DNA of 64,000 nucleotides. Source: Cutaneotrichosporon cavernicola. Taxonomy: Eukaryota; Basidiomycota; Tremellomycetes; Trichosporonales; Trichosporonaceae. Below, piece after piece: positions 11,852 through 24,482 of the stretch. The stretch spans positions 1,240,001-1,304,000 of the forward strand of contig NC_083398.1 of assembly GCF_030864355.1 (NCBI RefSeq), written 5' to 3'. Each line of letters starts with the position of its first letter. Position 1 is the stretch's first letter. Both the position numbers and the translations under genes were made by a program. Below the pieces are notes generated by a model, which did not search any database, had not been told where the DNA came from, and saw nothing but the letters and a program-made list of their open reading frames with translations.

Positions 11852-12505
11852 AGATGTAGAGTAGTCGTACGGAATGAGCCGAAGGATGGCGGTGCCTGGG
11901 ACCAGTAAGGCAAATACTGGGAGTGGCCGAACTGGGGCCCGCACCGTTGTGCTCCAACGTTTTCATCACCCTCACAACGTAACCACTCTAAACCCTGCAG
12001 CTCGGCCACCATCTGCCGACTGGCGGCCCGACATCCATCGGATCGTGTTCCATCGGATCGCTAAATGTGGCATGTGACCAGTGCCTATCTCGGTAAATTG
12101 GGTGGGCAGCCCTGCCCACTCAATTCGGGCGCTCGTTGGTGCCTTGGTGTCTCCTTGCCGTCGAGCTTGCAGCTTCCACCATTGCTTAGGATGCGCCAAG
12201 ACTGCCAAGACCCATATCCGGGACTAACCTGCTAACCTGCTAGTCGGATCGTGCCGGCTGGATGTGCCCCGTTCCAGCTCGAGCGCTAGTGCCACTGACC
12301 ATCTGACGGAGCTTATCCGCTCACGACACTGCTCGTCGCAAGCCAGAACGGTGTCAGAGGCTGCAGTCGCCTGCCCACTCCGTACCGACTACATGCGCTC
12401 ACCTGTGGGGCCAACTGAACGGACTCGCCGAACGTCGCGCCATGGAGTACTAATGTCCAGCGTGGCTTGTCATCTTTGGCATTGACACCCACTTAGACAC
12501 AAACC
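11852..12505. other. Intergenic interval, permease promoter
   Basis: 654 bp between the golgin 3' end and the permease start, both on the plus strand. No ORF, RNA or repeat is evident; it presumably holds the golgin terminator and the permease promoter. Confidence 0.4.
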
Positions 12506-14333
12506 ATGAAGGACGACAAGGACACGGTGGTCCACGCCGAAAATGTCCACGCCGAGGCGGTGGAACATGACGAGAAGAACATGTACGACGCGACCGAGCA
12601 CCTCGAAACCACGCACGAGGGTGACCACGGTATCCGCCGCGACCTCCCCCCTCGCGTGGTGTCAATGATCGCCATCGCCGGCACGATCGGCACAGGCCTC
12701 TTCCTCTCCTCGGGCGCCGCGCTCACCACGGGCGGTCCGGTCGGCGCATGGATCGGATACACGGCCATGGGCATGGCTGTGGGATGCATGATGTATTGTC
12801 TCGGCGAGATGTGCGTAACCCCCCTCCCCCCTCCCCAGTTGGCTGCGCTCCGCTGATGCCAGGATGTGTTTCGCCCCAAACGTCGGCGCATACATCGAAA
12901 TGAGCCGCGTGTACATCGGCCCAGCAGAGGGATTCGCGCACGCAGTAAACGTCATGCTCCAAGTCACTGTTGGTATGCCATCGGAGATTAGCGCCGTCGC
13001 AGTCCTCATGACATACTGGGACGATAACAAGCAGCACATGGCGGCGTATATTACTGCAGCCATTCTGTTGCTTGTTGCAGCGAACATGGTTGGGGTTAAG
13101 TGGTGCGTCTTGTTTGTCTTCCCTCCACGTTCTACTCCAAGCTTCCTCCCATATCTTCCAAACACCCCCACCTCCCACCAATCCCCCCCCCCCAATCCTT
13201 CCCTCGTCCACCCTAACCCCAGGTACGGCGAGATCGAATTCTTCTTCGCATGGGTCAAGGTCCTGACCCTCCTCGGTCTCATCATCTTTGGCCTAATCGC
13301 CAACCTAGGCGGCATCCCCCCTAAACGCGAATTCATCGGCGGAAGATACTGGCGCGACGAGCCGTTCAACGACGACTTCCTCTCCCTCAAGCCCGTCAGC
13401 CTCGCCCGCTTCCTCGGCTTCTGGGCAGTCCTTACCCGCGCCGCCTTCTCCTATTCTGGCATCGAGACCCTCGCCGCCCTCGCCGGCGAAGCGCACAACC
13501 CCCGCAAGACGATGAAGACGGCGGTCCGCACGATATTCTACCGCATTGTCGGCCTCTATATCCTAAGTATCCTCATCATCGGGCTCAATGTGAGCCGCCA
13601 CGATCCGGCCCTCTTGGACGCAATGAAGACTGGCGGCGGGACAGCAGCCGCGTCACCATTTGTGGTGATTTGCCACAATACCGGCGTAAAGGTACTTCCA
13701 GACTTGATTAATGGCATCGTCCTCACTTCGGCCCTCTCGTGCGGAAACGAGGTCATGTACGCCCAAGCTCGCTTCACCATGGCTCTGGCGCGTAATGGAT
13801 GGCTCCCAAAATCCGTCTTTCTGTACACTACCCGCCAAGGTGTTCCGCTCTATGGCGTGCTTTACGGCGCAGCAAGCTGCTGCCTGGCCTATATGGCCTG
13901 TTCGGCCGGAAGCAACAAGGTCTTCCTCTGGCTGTCGAATTTGAACGCCCTCTGCGCCATGGTCACCTGGACGCTCATTTGCGTCGCATATACCCGATTC
14001 TTCCACGCTATGCGGGTACAGGGTGTCGATCGGCGTAAACTCACCTTCCGGGGTTTTGGACAGCCATACGTCGCGTACTTTTGTATCGCTTGGTTCACAT
14101 CGATTGTCCTCTTCAACGGATTCACAAACTTCATCCACGGGTTCAAGGCCAAGGAGTTTGTCGCGTCTTACATCACCATCCCGATTGTTTTCCTTATGTG
14201 GGCGGGATACAAGGTCATTAGGCGGACGAAAATCATTCCCCTCGACCGCGTCGATCTTAGTGCTGGCCCAGCACCAGCACTCGCGGGCACGCAGTACGAC
14301 AACGTCGTCGTGCCCACTGTTTCTGTGGTGTAA
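12506..14333 (+). CDS. Amino-acid permease (YAT/AAP family)
   Basis: Exons 12506-12810, 12863-13102 and 13223-14333 give 551 residues, the usual size for fungal amino-acid permeases. After a hydrophilic N-terminus the family signature appears (RDLPPRVVSMIAIAGTIGTG), then about 12 transmembrane segments. Later landmarks are FFFAWVKVLTLLGLIIFG and AAFSYSGIETLAALAGEAHNPRK, the conserved GxE..A/GE.xNP block. It should act at the plasma membrane as an H+-coupled amino-acid importer; the substrate cannot be told. Intron 1 is 52 nt; the acceptor at 12862 rather than an earlier CAG preserves GEM-MCFAPNVGAY. Intron 2 is 120 nt, C-rich, a multiple of three and free of stops, so retention would insert 40 residues. 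Convergent with the zinc-cluster gene at 14488. Confidence 0.9.
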
Positions 14334-14400
14334 CGGGGCGGGACGGGACGGGACGGGGCGGGGCGGGGCGGGGAGGGAGTGGGGATTGGGATTGGGATGT
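14334..14400 (+). repeat. G-rich tract just after the permease stop
   Basis: A run of GGGAC/GGGGC units directly follows the permease stop codon, with at least four closely spaced G-tracts. It fits the pattern of a G-quadruplex-forming sequence in the 3' UTR between two convergent genes. Its effect is inference. Confidence 0.5.
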
Positions 14401-14487
14401 GGGAATCGGGACCAGTGATCAAATAGTTGTCAGAAGGATACAGTAGCAAGACAGATGTAAGGATACATGGAGATACAAGCCTACGAG

Positions 14488-16233
14488 CTACGTGCCCTCC
14501 TCCAGGAAGCCGCGGAAGAGACCCTCCCACTCGTCCCACAATGAACCGCCCTCAGCCGGCATGGAGGGATACCAAGCGACGCTGGTCGGAGTAGGTGGGC
14601 TCTCCTCCTGCCGGGTGGACATGCTCAACCCCGAATAAGGATCCACAACTTCGTCCGTCCAAGCATGCTCGGGCACATAAGACGGGGGTTCGCGCGCCTG
14701 CTGGATCCTGGCCACGCGCTGTGCCCTTCGCGCCCGCACCAACCGACGCACACCCTCGAGAACGCCGACCGCACCCGCGTTCGTACGACTCCATCCCCTC
14801 CCAGCACACAACCTCAGACTATCCAGTGCGCCATCCAGCGCATCGACATCATGTACGCTCCCCCTCCCCGCGAGCTCGGCATAAGCAATAGCCATGCCGG
14901 CCGTGAACGCGCTCGTCCCGAACGCCCACAGTGCCGCATCGCCCTCTGCCACGAGACCGAGTTCGCGCACCGCCTCGCCGAGAGCATGTGCCGCCACGAG
15001 ACCGCGGGCGAGTGGGTCAATCCCTGCCGCGAGGAGACCCATACGCTCAACGCCGTCGCGTAACGCAAAGTGTGGGCGGTAGAGCGATACGAGGGCGTCG
15101 TGCATCGCGATCCGGGTGATTAGGCCTTCTGCGCCCATCTTGATGTGGGAGGGGAGGGTGACCCAGAACGCGTCGATGGCGCCGTGCGCTTCGGCCAGGC
15201 GTTCAGCTAATGTCGTTGGCTGGGCCATGATCTCCTTTTGGGCGAGCACGAGATCCGCCCATGCGATCTTGGAGTCTGGGAACGCCCACTCGGCCTCGAC
15301 GTCCGTTAAGAGTGCTGCTTCTTGGGCCGTCGAGGCGGCCAATAAGGCGGCGTCAGAGAGGACGAGGGGCCGTGGGACATGAGGGCCAGGATCGAACGGT
15401 AGTCCGAGGCGGACGGCAGTGAACCTGGAGTCAGTGTGGTCAACACGGGAGAAACAAGACTCACGCCTGTGTAATGTACAGATGGTACCATATCCGCCGC
15501 CGTCGCTCGCGGTCCCACAACCTCTCCTCCTGGTCCACATGTATTCGAGCTAGGAGGACCGCAGCCCGCGCACTCCCCACAGCGACCCAAGCACGCGCTG
15601 AACTCGATGCTGGCCCCGTAAGTTCCGCGCCGCAAGCCACAATTGCGGCGTGTGCGTAGTCCATATTATGAGGGCCGTATGTCGTGATGTGTCGTAGTAG
15701 ACCGTCGGTTAGGCGGCGGAGTGTTTGTGCCTCGCGTTGGGTCGAGAGCGCGCCGACAAGACATATGGCTGCCAGCAGGGCGAGACGAGGGGCGTCTCCT
15801 CCATCCGCATTGAGGAGGAGGGAGGGCGTGATGGTGAGAGAGGAGAAGAGAGAGGGAGGGACGTAGCGAAATAACCTGTCGAAGGCTTGGAAAGCTTCGA
15901 TGAGGGTGTGGACCCCATCAGGTGGGGGGAAGAGGGCGATTAGGGCGGCCAGCTCCCCCTCCTCCCCTTCCTCACCCCCCTCTTCCCTCTCTATATTGGG
16001 GACACCGTTCTTCGCATGTACAGTGCGTGCGTCTAATCCCCCCAAGGCAGCGTACGCGCATCCATCGGGCAGGCCGGCACGCGTACATGCCTCGCAGGGG
16101 TGGTTGCGGTCGCAGCGGAGCTTGAGGCGGCGACAGCGACCGCATACGCGGGTTGCGCGCAGGCGTCGTCGTTTCGGGTCGGGTGGACTGGGTTAGTGCG
16201 TCCAAGGAGGGCTCACCTCGATCGATTGGGCAT
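14488..16233 (-). CDS. Zn2Cys6 transcription factor
   Basis: Exons 16217-16233, 15465-16187 and 14488-15424; introns of 29 nt (16188-16216) and 40 nt (15425-15464); 558 residues. The zinc cluster is C21-x2-C24-x6-C31-x5-C37-x2-C40-x8-C49, preceded by a basic KRRRLR patch. The middle is a helical fungal-specific regulatory region (for example the RRRRIWYHLYITQAFTAVRLGLPFD block). The start was chosen as ATG 16233 because only this frame joins the zinc cluster through the 29-nt intron; an ATG 14 nt upstream (16247) is out of frame and opens an overlapping uORF. It is a nuclear DNA-binding regulator with unknown targets. It is convergent with the amino-acid permease, which makes the permease a candidate target but no more than that. 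Confidence 0.85.
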
Positions 16234-16563
16234 TGTTGATGATCCATATATGTTGGGATGGGAGATGTGGACTGGTCGGATTTAAGTGGGGATCGGTATC
16301 TGATAAGTGGCGCAGGTCAGGCCGAGGTGCTGTCCCAGAGTCCCTCCTTGCCTTCTCCTAACCTGCCCACCAAGCTAACCCCACCCCTTCACACACATAG
16401 CGTACTCATGCATCCTCCTATTAGGGTATAAAGTCGATTAGTCCTCAAACGGTTTTGGGTGCAACACCGGAATAATGTAGTTGTATCTGAAACGCGAAAA
16501 ATAGTGGCGCCCGTGATAGCGGTGTGCTGCCATGACGGGGCGGCTGGTAGCGGCTTACTCAAA
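16234..16563. other. Intergenic interval upstream of the zinc-cluster gene
   Basis: 330 bp between the 3' end of the Msb1-IPK1 gene and the start of the zinc-cluster gene, both on the minus strand. It must contain the regulator's promoter. A TATAAAG at about 16428 lies on the plus strand, where no gene follows, so I give it no weight. Confidence 0.35.
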
Positions 16564-19500
16564 CTAGGTGGCGCGAGGGGTGGTGGGCTCCCGCACCTCG
16601 TCGACCTTGAAGCCGAGCGAGTCCGTGGAAACTATGGGCGTGTTGCTGAGTGGAGACGCAGGGGCAGTTGCGAATCGGTCGCTTTCAAGCAGAGAGTCGA
16701 CGGTCGAAGCGACGCTAGCCGTGCGCATGTGCGGGAGCGGGGGAAGGGCCGCGCTCTCGTACCGCGCGACATGCTCGGGAGTCGTCGCGGTCACGTCGAC
16801 CTTGGTGGTAGTCGTCTCCTTCGGCTTGATCGGGGAGTTTAGGTCGATGGTCGAACCCTCCGCGAGCAACTGCGACTCGTCAGAGGCAGGCTCGGCAGGC
16901 CCCTCGGCGACGTGGCTCAGCTCAGCTTCGTACGGCTCCGTGGAAGTCGAGATGAGGTGGGGCGATGGAGACGGCGATGCGGAGCGCTTTAAGCGCGCCT
17001 CGCTAGACGCCTGCAGCGACGACGCGTCCGAGTCAAAGGCCGGGGCAAGCGGCGGTGCATTGGGAGCAACTTCGGTGGCAGTGACAACTGGAGCCGCAGT
17101 GATGCCGAAGGCGTCGAGAGGCGGCGCCTTGATGGGCGCGCTGCTCTCGGCAAACGTGGCGACGTTTGGGCTGGGCTGCAAGCTGCGGCTCTCCTCCTGG
17201 ATCGGCGTGGGGACGCTTGGGATCTCCGACTCGCCGAGCTCACGGAGAGCGTCAATGCCAGGCGTGTCCTTGTCGATGAAGGCCGAGAGACGAGGGAAGG
17301 CAGTGTCGGCCTTGCGGAGAGGGGACTCAGCGGGCGACTCGATCGACTTGGTGGGCACGATCATTGGGCCGTCCATTAAAGGCGAGCCGGTATGGGGGGG
17401 AGGGCTCTGGCGCAGGTTGGCAAGGTCTGGCGAGGCGATGCGCAGGTCGTCACCGAAAGCCGATAAGCGGGGAAACTGACCAGCCTTAGTGGCAGAGAGG
17501 GAGCCCTGGCGGGCGAGGCGGGCGGGGGTGTACGATGACGCAGGGGTGTTCTCGACGGATGAGAACGTCTCGCGGATGGGCATGGCGGGGGTGCGTGGCG
17601 AGGCGGAGAGCTCGCGAGAGACTTCGCTAGGTACCTCGTCAGCAACAGGCTCAGTCGCGAGAGCCGTATGCTCAGACTCAGCAGTGGCAGGCGCGGCGTC
17701 CTCCAGTTCGACAGTCTCGGTAGCCTGCTCAGGAGAAGAAGCGAAGATGACAGCCGCGGTGGAAGCCTCAGCGGTCTCAGCGGCCTTGACCTCGGAAGTC
17801 TCTTCAGAAGCCGGAGCGGGGATCTCCGCGGGAGGTGCAATCTCATCCGGAGCGGGGACCTCGACCTGAGCGGGAGCCTCCGGCGAAGGGGCAACACCCG
17901 AAGCAACGACCTCGGAGTCGGCCTCAGTGGTAGGCAGAACGGCAACCACCGGCTCAACACCCGTGCTCGCCTTGATCTCCTTTGAAAGCTCAGGGGCTGT
18001 CTCGACGGCGGGCTCAGTGATAGCCTCGGTGACAGACTCAGTGACAGTCTCGGGGACCGGCTCAGCGGACGCAAGAGCCAACACAGAGGTCGCCTCGTTA
18101 ACAACCTCAGTTGGGGCGGTTTCGGCCTCGGTGATCTCTTTGGTTTCTCCCACAGCGGGAGGAGTGACTCCAACCCCGGCGATGGGCTCAGACTCAACGG
18201 GAATGGACTCGGCGGCTGGAATGGGCGAAACCTCTAGAGTGGGCTCGCCAGCGGGTGAGGACTCAGCCACGAGCTCGGTAGGCTTGGGCTCGGTGGTCTC
18301 CTCCGTCGCCCCAGACTTGTCCTGCGCCGTGGTCTGGGGCTGGTCCTCAGTGGCAGGCTCCATGGTCTCCGCGGCCTCCGCGATCTCCTTGACGGCAGGC
18401 TCCTCCACGACCTGGGGGACGGCTTCGACCTCAGTCTCGGCCTTGACCTCAGGAGGGGCTTCAGACTTGTCCTTGTCCTCCTTGAGCACGATGGCCGCGG
18501 CCGCCGCGACACCCGCCGTCGCGGCTGCTGCAGCCGCAACGGGCGCCGTGGGCGTGGTTCGGGTCACGCCGCTCTTCTTGGGCTTGAGAAAGCGGGACGC
18601 AAAGCCCTCCTCCTTGTCCTTCTCGTGCTTGGGAGACTTGGGGGACGGCGCGGGCTTGAGGGGCTTGGTCGGCAACACGGGCGAGGTCTGGCTGGCACGG
18701 CGGTTGAACAGCGACGAAATGCGGGCCACGCGCGACATGCCCTCGAGATCAGAAGTCTTGCGGCGGAGCGTGTTCTCGGGCGTGGTGAGCGAGCCCGATG
18801 ACGGTGAGTGTTCAATGTTCTTAGGCGATAGCGTGGCGCTGGTGGTGCTGGGCGAGCGCAAGGTACCATTAGAAGCGACGGCAGCGGCAGCAGCGACACC
18901 AGTCGCGGCGAGGGCAATAAAGCCTGCCTTCTTGTCAGTAGTGCTGGAAGGCTCCTCGACGAGAGTGGCGGACTCAACAGGAGCAGCGGCCTCCTTGGTG
19001 GCAGGCTCGGCGAGGTCATCAACCTTCTCATCGGAGGCAATGGGAACCACCTCAGCGGCAGGAGAAGCGACGACCTCGAGAGCAGGCTCCTCGGTCTCCA
19101 CCTTCACAACGGGTTTGGCAACTGGCTCAGAGACGGGCTCGGGAAGCTCGACCGTCTCGGCGGCTGGCTCGACTTTCTCAACCACAACCTCCGCGGTTAC
19201 CTCACGGGCCTCCGGCTCAGCATGAGCCGTCATCTTGGGCTCAGCGGCAGCCTCGGTCTTCACACCCGGCTGGACCTCAGGCGATGGAACAATGACCGCG
19301 GGAACAATGGCGACAGGGGCCTCCGGGGCAGGGGCCACCGGCTCAATGGACTGGCCGTCTGTGCACTCAGGACCTTCAGGGGAGAAACGCTCAAGAGCTG
19401 CGCGGATCTCGGGCTCGAGCTCGTCCTGCTCCGGGTCCGCACGGTCCATGGGGGACGGGTCTGGGATTGCAGAAGCGAGGGCCGTATTGGCTGCGTCGAT

Positions 19501-22500
19501 GCTTGCAGTGGAGTGCGCCGAGGATTCATCGGGGTTCGGGCTGCCGTGCATCACGTACACGCCACCAGCGGCCGCGAGCGTGCCGCCAACAGTCTTGGTG
19601 AGGTTGCGGTAGCTGTGGTGCGGCGAGTCCTTGGGCTCGGCGGGGATTATGACGGTCTGCTCCTCGCTACCACGGGTCTCGGCCCAGTGGCGCCACAACT
19701 TCTCGTCCAGGTCGTACCACTTCTTCATGTTGGTGAGGGGCTTGAGGTCTGTGTCGATGAGCTTGACGGTGGACTTGGGTTCATCGAGCTCGTATCCGGA
19801 TCCAGTGTTGCGGAGGACGGCGCGGATGATCATCGAGCAGTCCTTGAAGATCGCCGAGAGCATGAAGGCGATCTCGCGCTCGCGAATAGTCCAGGTGTTG
19901 GGGCGGGCACCGGCTCCCGGGTCGGCGAGATACTTCTTGGCGAAGGAGGTGATCTCGGCGGCGGTCGGCTCGGGAACAAACTCCGGCGCGAAAGGCTCGA
20001 CACCCGGGTTCGCCTCTGAGAACTGCCTCGCGAGATCCGAGATGTTCGTTGCGTCGAGTGTGCTCTGCAGCTGTTTGAGCTGCTGCAGCGCACCCGACTT
20101 CTCGAGGAGAGGGATGAGGAAGTCGGCCGTGCCGTCCGAGAGGTCGCCGTCGCGCGCGGTGGGGATAAGCTCGGCCTGGGGTCAGCTCCTTTGATCGAAA
20201 ACTAGCTGTACGTACACTCAATGGCAGGACCTTCTTGCCGTCCACGTAGACGCGGAGGTTGTTCTTGTCGCCGGCATGAGCGTGCCACTGGGCCCAGAGG
20301 CCGTCGAGGGCCTTGCGGACGAGCGGGCGGTCGCCCGAGTAGAGGTCGATAGGACAGTATACGGTACCCTCAATGCTCTCGCCGCGGTAGTGCTGGTGCA
20401 AGCAGAAGCGGCAGTTGCGCGTCTTGATGGGGATCGACTCGAGTGGGGTAAGGTGCTGTGCCAGAGGAAGGAAACCCCACTTGGGCTTGATCTCGATGGC
20501 AAGGACTTTCTCGCCGACTACGCCACAAGTCAGGTCATCCATGAGTTGCGCCGGACGGCCGTAGTCGACGCTGTCGGCGAGTGGCCTGCCCTCGGCCCGA
20601 CGTTCGGCGGGACGCATGATCTCCGTAGGGGTTACGACGGCGCGCGTCCACGTTTCGTTGACGATGGCTGGCAAAGGCGAAGCGAGGAGGCTGGCAGGAA
20701 GGAACTGGGGCAGGAGCTCGGCAGCCCAGGTGTGCCGCACAGCGGCGTCGGCCGTGGCGCCCTCGGCCTTGACGAGACGCATTGCACGGCCTTGCAGCGC
20801 CGGATCAGTACCGCGGTAGCGGAAGATGACGTGGGCGCCGCCCTCGCCGAGATATACCCAGTCGGTGGGCGCCGAGCGCGCGAGCACGGGATCCATCTTG
20901 AAGGCCGCAGGCGAGATGGGCGAGACGGGTGGCGAGCTTGTGGGACTGGGAATCAAGACCATCTCGCCCATCTCGCCAATGGTGTATTCCGTAGGCGCGT
21001 CCGAGGCACCAGAACTCCTCGTGACGTGCCTCGACTCTCGCTGCTTGTATGCTATGGGCTGTAACGAACGGGATCTAGTAGGGGCAGCGTGAGAAGCCAG
21101 CTCTGCGAAATACGACTTGCGGCGGAACTTGTTTGCTAGACTGCTGAATCCAAACGCAGTGCTGAATCGAGAGGTCGCGGTCGTGGTACTGCTGGGAGAG
21201 AAGGAACGAAGCGGATCGGGGGAGCGGAGGTCAGGCATCGACTCGTCAATCGACACAGGGCGCTTGACCACACGCTTCGTGACCGTGACGAGGAGCCAGT
21301 CGACCGAGTCGGGGTTCGATGGTGTCTGGAGAGGCTGCGCGAGCTGCACGAGTGCGAAGCGCGGCCACGAAGCAGACGCAACCGGGTCGAGCTGGCCGTC
21401 TTCGACAAAGTGGATGAAGCCGTCGTCCATCTCGACAATCTCCTCGGCCGAGATGACGTAGGACGTCGTCGTCTTGCCTCCAGAGATGATGCGCTTCTTG
21501 GGGACCTGGAGGTGCGAGCTGCTGGAAGCGGACGCAGACGCTCCTGACGCCGCAGAGCTGGCAGAGAGGCGGAGGGGCGCCGTGGGCTTCTTCAAACTCA
21601 GGGAGAGATCGCTGACACCGTTGGACGCGTCACTGAAGCCGCTCTGCAAGAAGTCGTCCCACTGGGGTGGTGACGACGCGGAAGCGCGCGGAGGACTCAA
21701 GTTGATCGCCGAGCTCTGGCGGACCATGCCGCGATGTGGGCTCTCAGGGCCTGCAATATTGAGGCGCGGGATCTCGCACGACATCGAGCGCCGACGCCCA
21801 TCGATGGGCTGGTACAGGAGCTCATCGTCGGGGAGTCGTTTGGGGCTCCCGGGAGGCGTCGCAAAATCGAGCCCTTTGGCGGCCGCTAGTTCAACCAGGA
21901 ACTCACGCGAATCGGCGGAGATTACCATGTCGAGCGTGACAGCGTTATCCTGGCCTCGAATCGACACCCAGGTGGGCGCAGTCACGCCTTTGTCTAGCTT
22001 GGCGATGAGCGCGTCACCAAGCGCCTTCTCCGGGGCGGTTCCTGTGGGCAGCGTCGAGTCAGTTCCGAGAGTGACGTGCAACACCCGGCGTGGGAACGTA
22101 GAGGCGGGAGGAAGGGGAAGGTGTTCAGAGGACGCCGACGATTCGCCGAAAGGGTACGACAGAATCAGCTGGACTAAACGTCTAGGCATCTTCTGCTGTG
22201 TCGTCTGCCACCGGACGCGCGCGTAGAAAATGTGTTCGGCACGCTGTCCGGCCAAGCGGTACGCCTCGTACAGGTCATTCCAGCTCGTCGTTCCGTCAGG
22301 TATCGCGCCGAGGAGCCACCAGCCAAACAGGTGACAGAGTCTACCAGCGCTCATCGAGTTGGTGTCGGCATGCATGGCGACTGCGGCGACGACCTCGAAC
22401 AGGGCCGCCAGGAGACCGACGACGTCCTTGCTGAGATGTGGCTCCAGCATGGTCGCGTACGCGACGCGGGGATACGACGCGGCATGCTCCTGCTGGACGA

Positions 22501-23339
22501 AGCGGATGTAGGTGGTGGGGTCGATAATTGGGCGCGTGTTGCCTGCAAGACGGCGGAGAATTGTCTTGAGGACTTCGGCCAGGTCGACAGGGTTTGGCGT
22601 GTCCTTGGCGACTGCGACAAGACGAGATTTCCATGCCTCTGCAGCCTCGTTGGCAGGGACGGTGGGGTATCTGGACGTGAGGGAAGGGAGCTTGTCCGCG
22701 AGCTCGGGGCGACGGGCGAGGATAAACAGCGATCCGAGTTGGCGCTGGCGGTCCTTGCTGGTTTCGAGCCGGCGGGGAAGCATGATGCCCACAGTCTCGG
22801 CTCCTAGGGTGTCAGCTGTATGCACGGGGCGTCTGGACAGCGGAACGCGAGAGATTTTGCGTACCTCTAGTGGCAAACTCGGGTCCGAGCCACTCCCACA
22901 CGGCCTGCAGATCAGCCGGAGTGTACCGCTGGGCATCCAGGACGCGGCGCTCGGCTGCCGTGAGCACAGGGGTGCGCCCGACGCCGTCGAGTCCAAGGCT
23001 CGCGTCAATCTCATCGGCCTGCGCCTCAAATGGCAGGGAAATGTTGATGCGCGGCGGGACGTGGGACGGCCCGGAGCGACCGGCAGTGGATGCCTGAGCC
23101 TGAGCAGTTGCAGTTGTGCATGACAGGGTGGCGGTGGCGGCGGACGCCTTGAGACGCTTGGTTGCGAGGCCTTGGCCCTCAGAGCTGGCGCGGCGGGCAG
23201 CGTCAGCCTTGAACTGACCCGAGGGCTTGCTGGGGGAGCGGACGGAGCGTGTGCGTTTCGGGGAGGTGGGAGAGGTGGGGCGTCGGTCTGTGGCCTTTGG
23301 GCGCTTCTTTGAGGAGAAGAGGGAGAAGAGGGAGACCAT
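16564..23339 (-). CDS. IPK1: Msb1/Mug8-domain + inositol-pentakisphosphate 2-kinase fusion with a long disordered tail
   Basis: Exons 22865-23339, 20216-22803 and 16564-20175; introns of 61 and 40 nt; 2,224 residues. Start MVSLFSLFSSKKR chosen over an in-frame ATG at 23426. Residues about 130-400 match the Msb1/Mug8 (RhoGAP-like) domain, for example GRLCHLFGWWLLG near 313 and AEHIFYARVRW near 346; in yeast Msb1 is a polarity and Rho1/Cdc42 scaffold. Residues about 805-1180 carry inositol-pentakisphosphate 2-kinase motifs: YLGEGGAHVIF, EIKPKWGFLP (E929), CRFCLHQHYRG, YCPIDLYSG, DCSMII and LIDTDLKP (about 1160). This enzyme makes IP6 from IP5. The last about 1,000 residues are Ala/Glu/Thr/Pro-rich low complexity. 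The domains are not a merge of two genes: exon 2 alone runs 862 codons from inside the Msb1 domain into the kinase without a stop. Confidence 0.88.
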
Positions 23340-24482
23340 GGTTGGTCGTTCCCCAGAGGAAGGTGAAGGTGGCTGAAAGGAGTGTGTGGGTGTGGGGTTG
23401 GATATGAGTGAGAATGAGTCAAGCAAAGTGAAGGTTGAGAGGTGATGATGATGTTCTGAAGTTCAAGATGATGAGACAGAGAAGATGATGAGGAAGATGA
23501 CAGCTAGAGAGGATCAAGAATGAGGAGGAGATCGAGGAGAGTGAGGAAGAGTAAAGGAGCGTTATGAGGTACAAGGTGATAATGAAAGGAAAGCGGCTCA
23601 GAGGAATAAGACAAGTTTAGGATACTCTTAGTGTCAAAGACAGACAGGATACACTTGTTCGAATGGACAGTTTCAGGCAAGTCTGGTCATGCAAGCTATT
23701 TCAGGGTCTGGACATTCTATGCCTGGTATTCCCCTAAGTTCGTCCATAGAGCCATATCTTTCCCCTGAGCCGATTGTACTGACTCGTAATACCCAAAGAG
23801 ACTAGATCGTCATACTCAGGGTATGCTTTAAAAGGGAATTCTAGTAGTTGGTGCCTTGCCCCGCACATGCACATATTGGACGCGGGTGGCATAGCAAGAT
23901 CCTACACGCGTAACAGATGACATTCGTCAACCTGTCCCTACTTCAACTCGTCTACTCTCCTCCATCCCTCGTTTCCTGTACTCTTGTACTCCTAAACGCT
24001 CCTACAATACACACCCATTACCTGGCAATGGCCCAAGCAGACAAACACTCTCTCTGCGTCAGTACAAATATTCTCTATCAACATTCCGGCGCGCACCAGT
24101 TGCGTGCCTGCCAAACTCTGTCCTACGCGGGTCCGTCACGCTGGAGCCGCGTGACGGCACTCACCTCTCACCTCACCTGCAACCACTGCCGTTTTCGGCT
24201 GACCATCCCGTCATGTCACGTCGGTACGTCGTCCATATTAGACTGTTTCCCGTTTGCACTTTCAGACTTGATCAAAGATGCAAAGACTACTTTTATAATT
24301 ATTCACCTTTCATTCCATTATCGATTTCCTTGTTTCTTCTTTCCGTCTTCCCTTCTTTCCTTCTTTAGATTAGATTAACTATCGGATTATCAAGTTGGTC
24401 GCCATTAAGGGTGGGCATCGAGTTCGAGGGTGAGGGTGATTAGATTAGCGAGTGGAGCGCTAAGAGGACGAGCTCGAGTGGT
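23340..24482. other. Intergenic interval, promoter of the Msb1-IPK1 gene
   Basis: About 1.1 kb. 23340-23570 is purine-rich on the plus strand, that is, pyrimidine-rich on the coding strand of the gene to its left, and is probably its 5' leader. The remainder contains no supportable ORF; 24280-24370 is T-rich and lies just beyond the 3' end of the opsin-like gene. Confidence 0.4.

Noticed and set aside
17927..19225. 432-aa plus-strand frame (Ser/Thr/Val/Ala-rich)
   Set aside because: Exactly antisense to the low-complexity tail of the Msb1-IPK1 protein; a codon-bias shadow.
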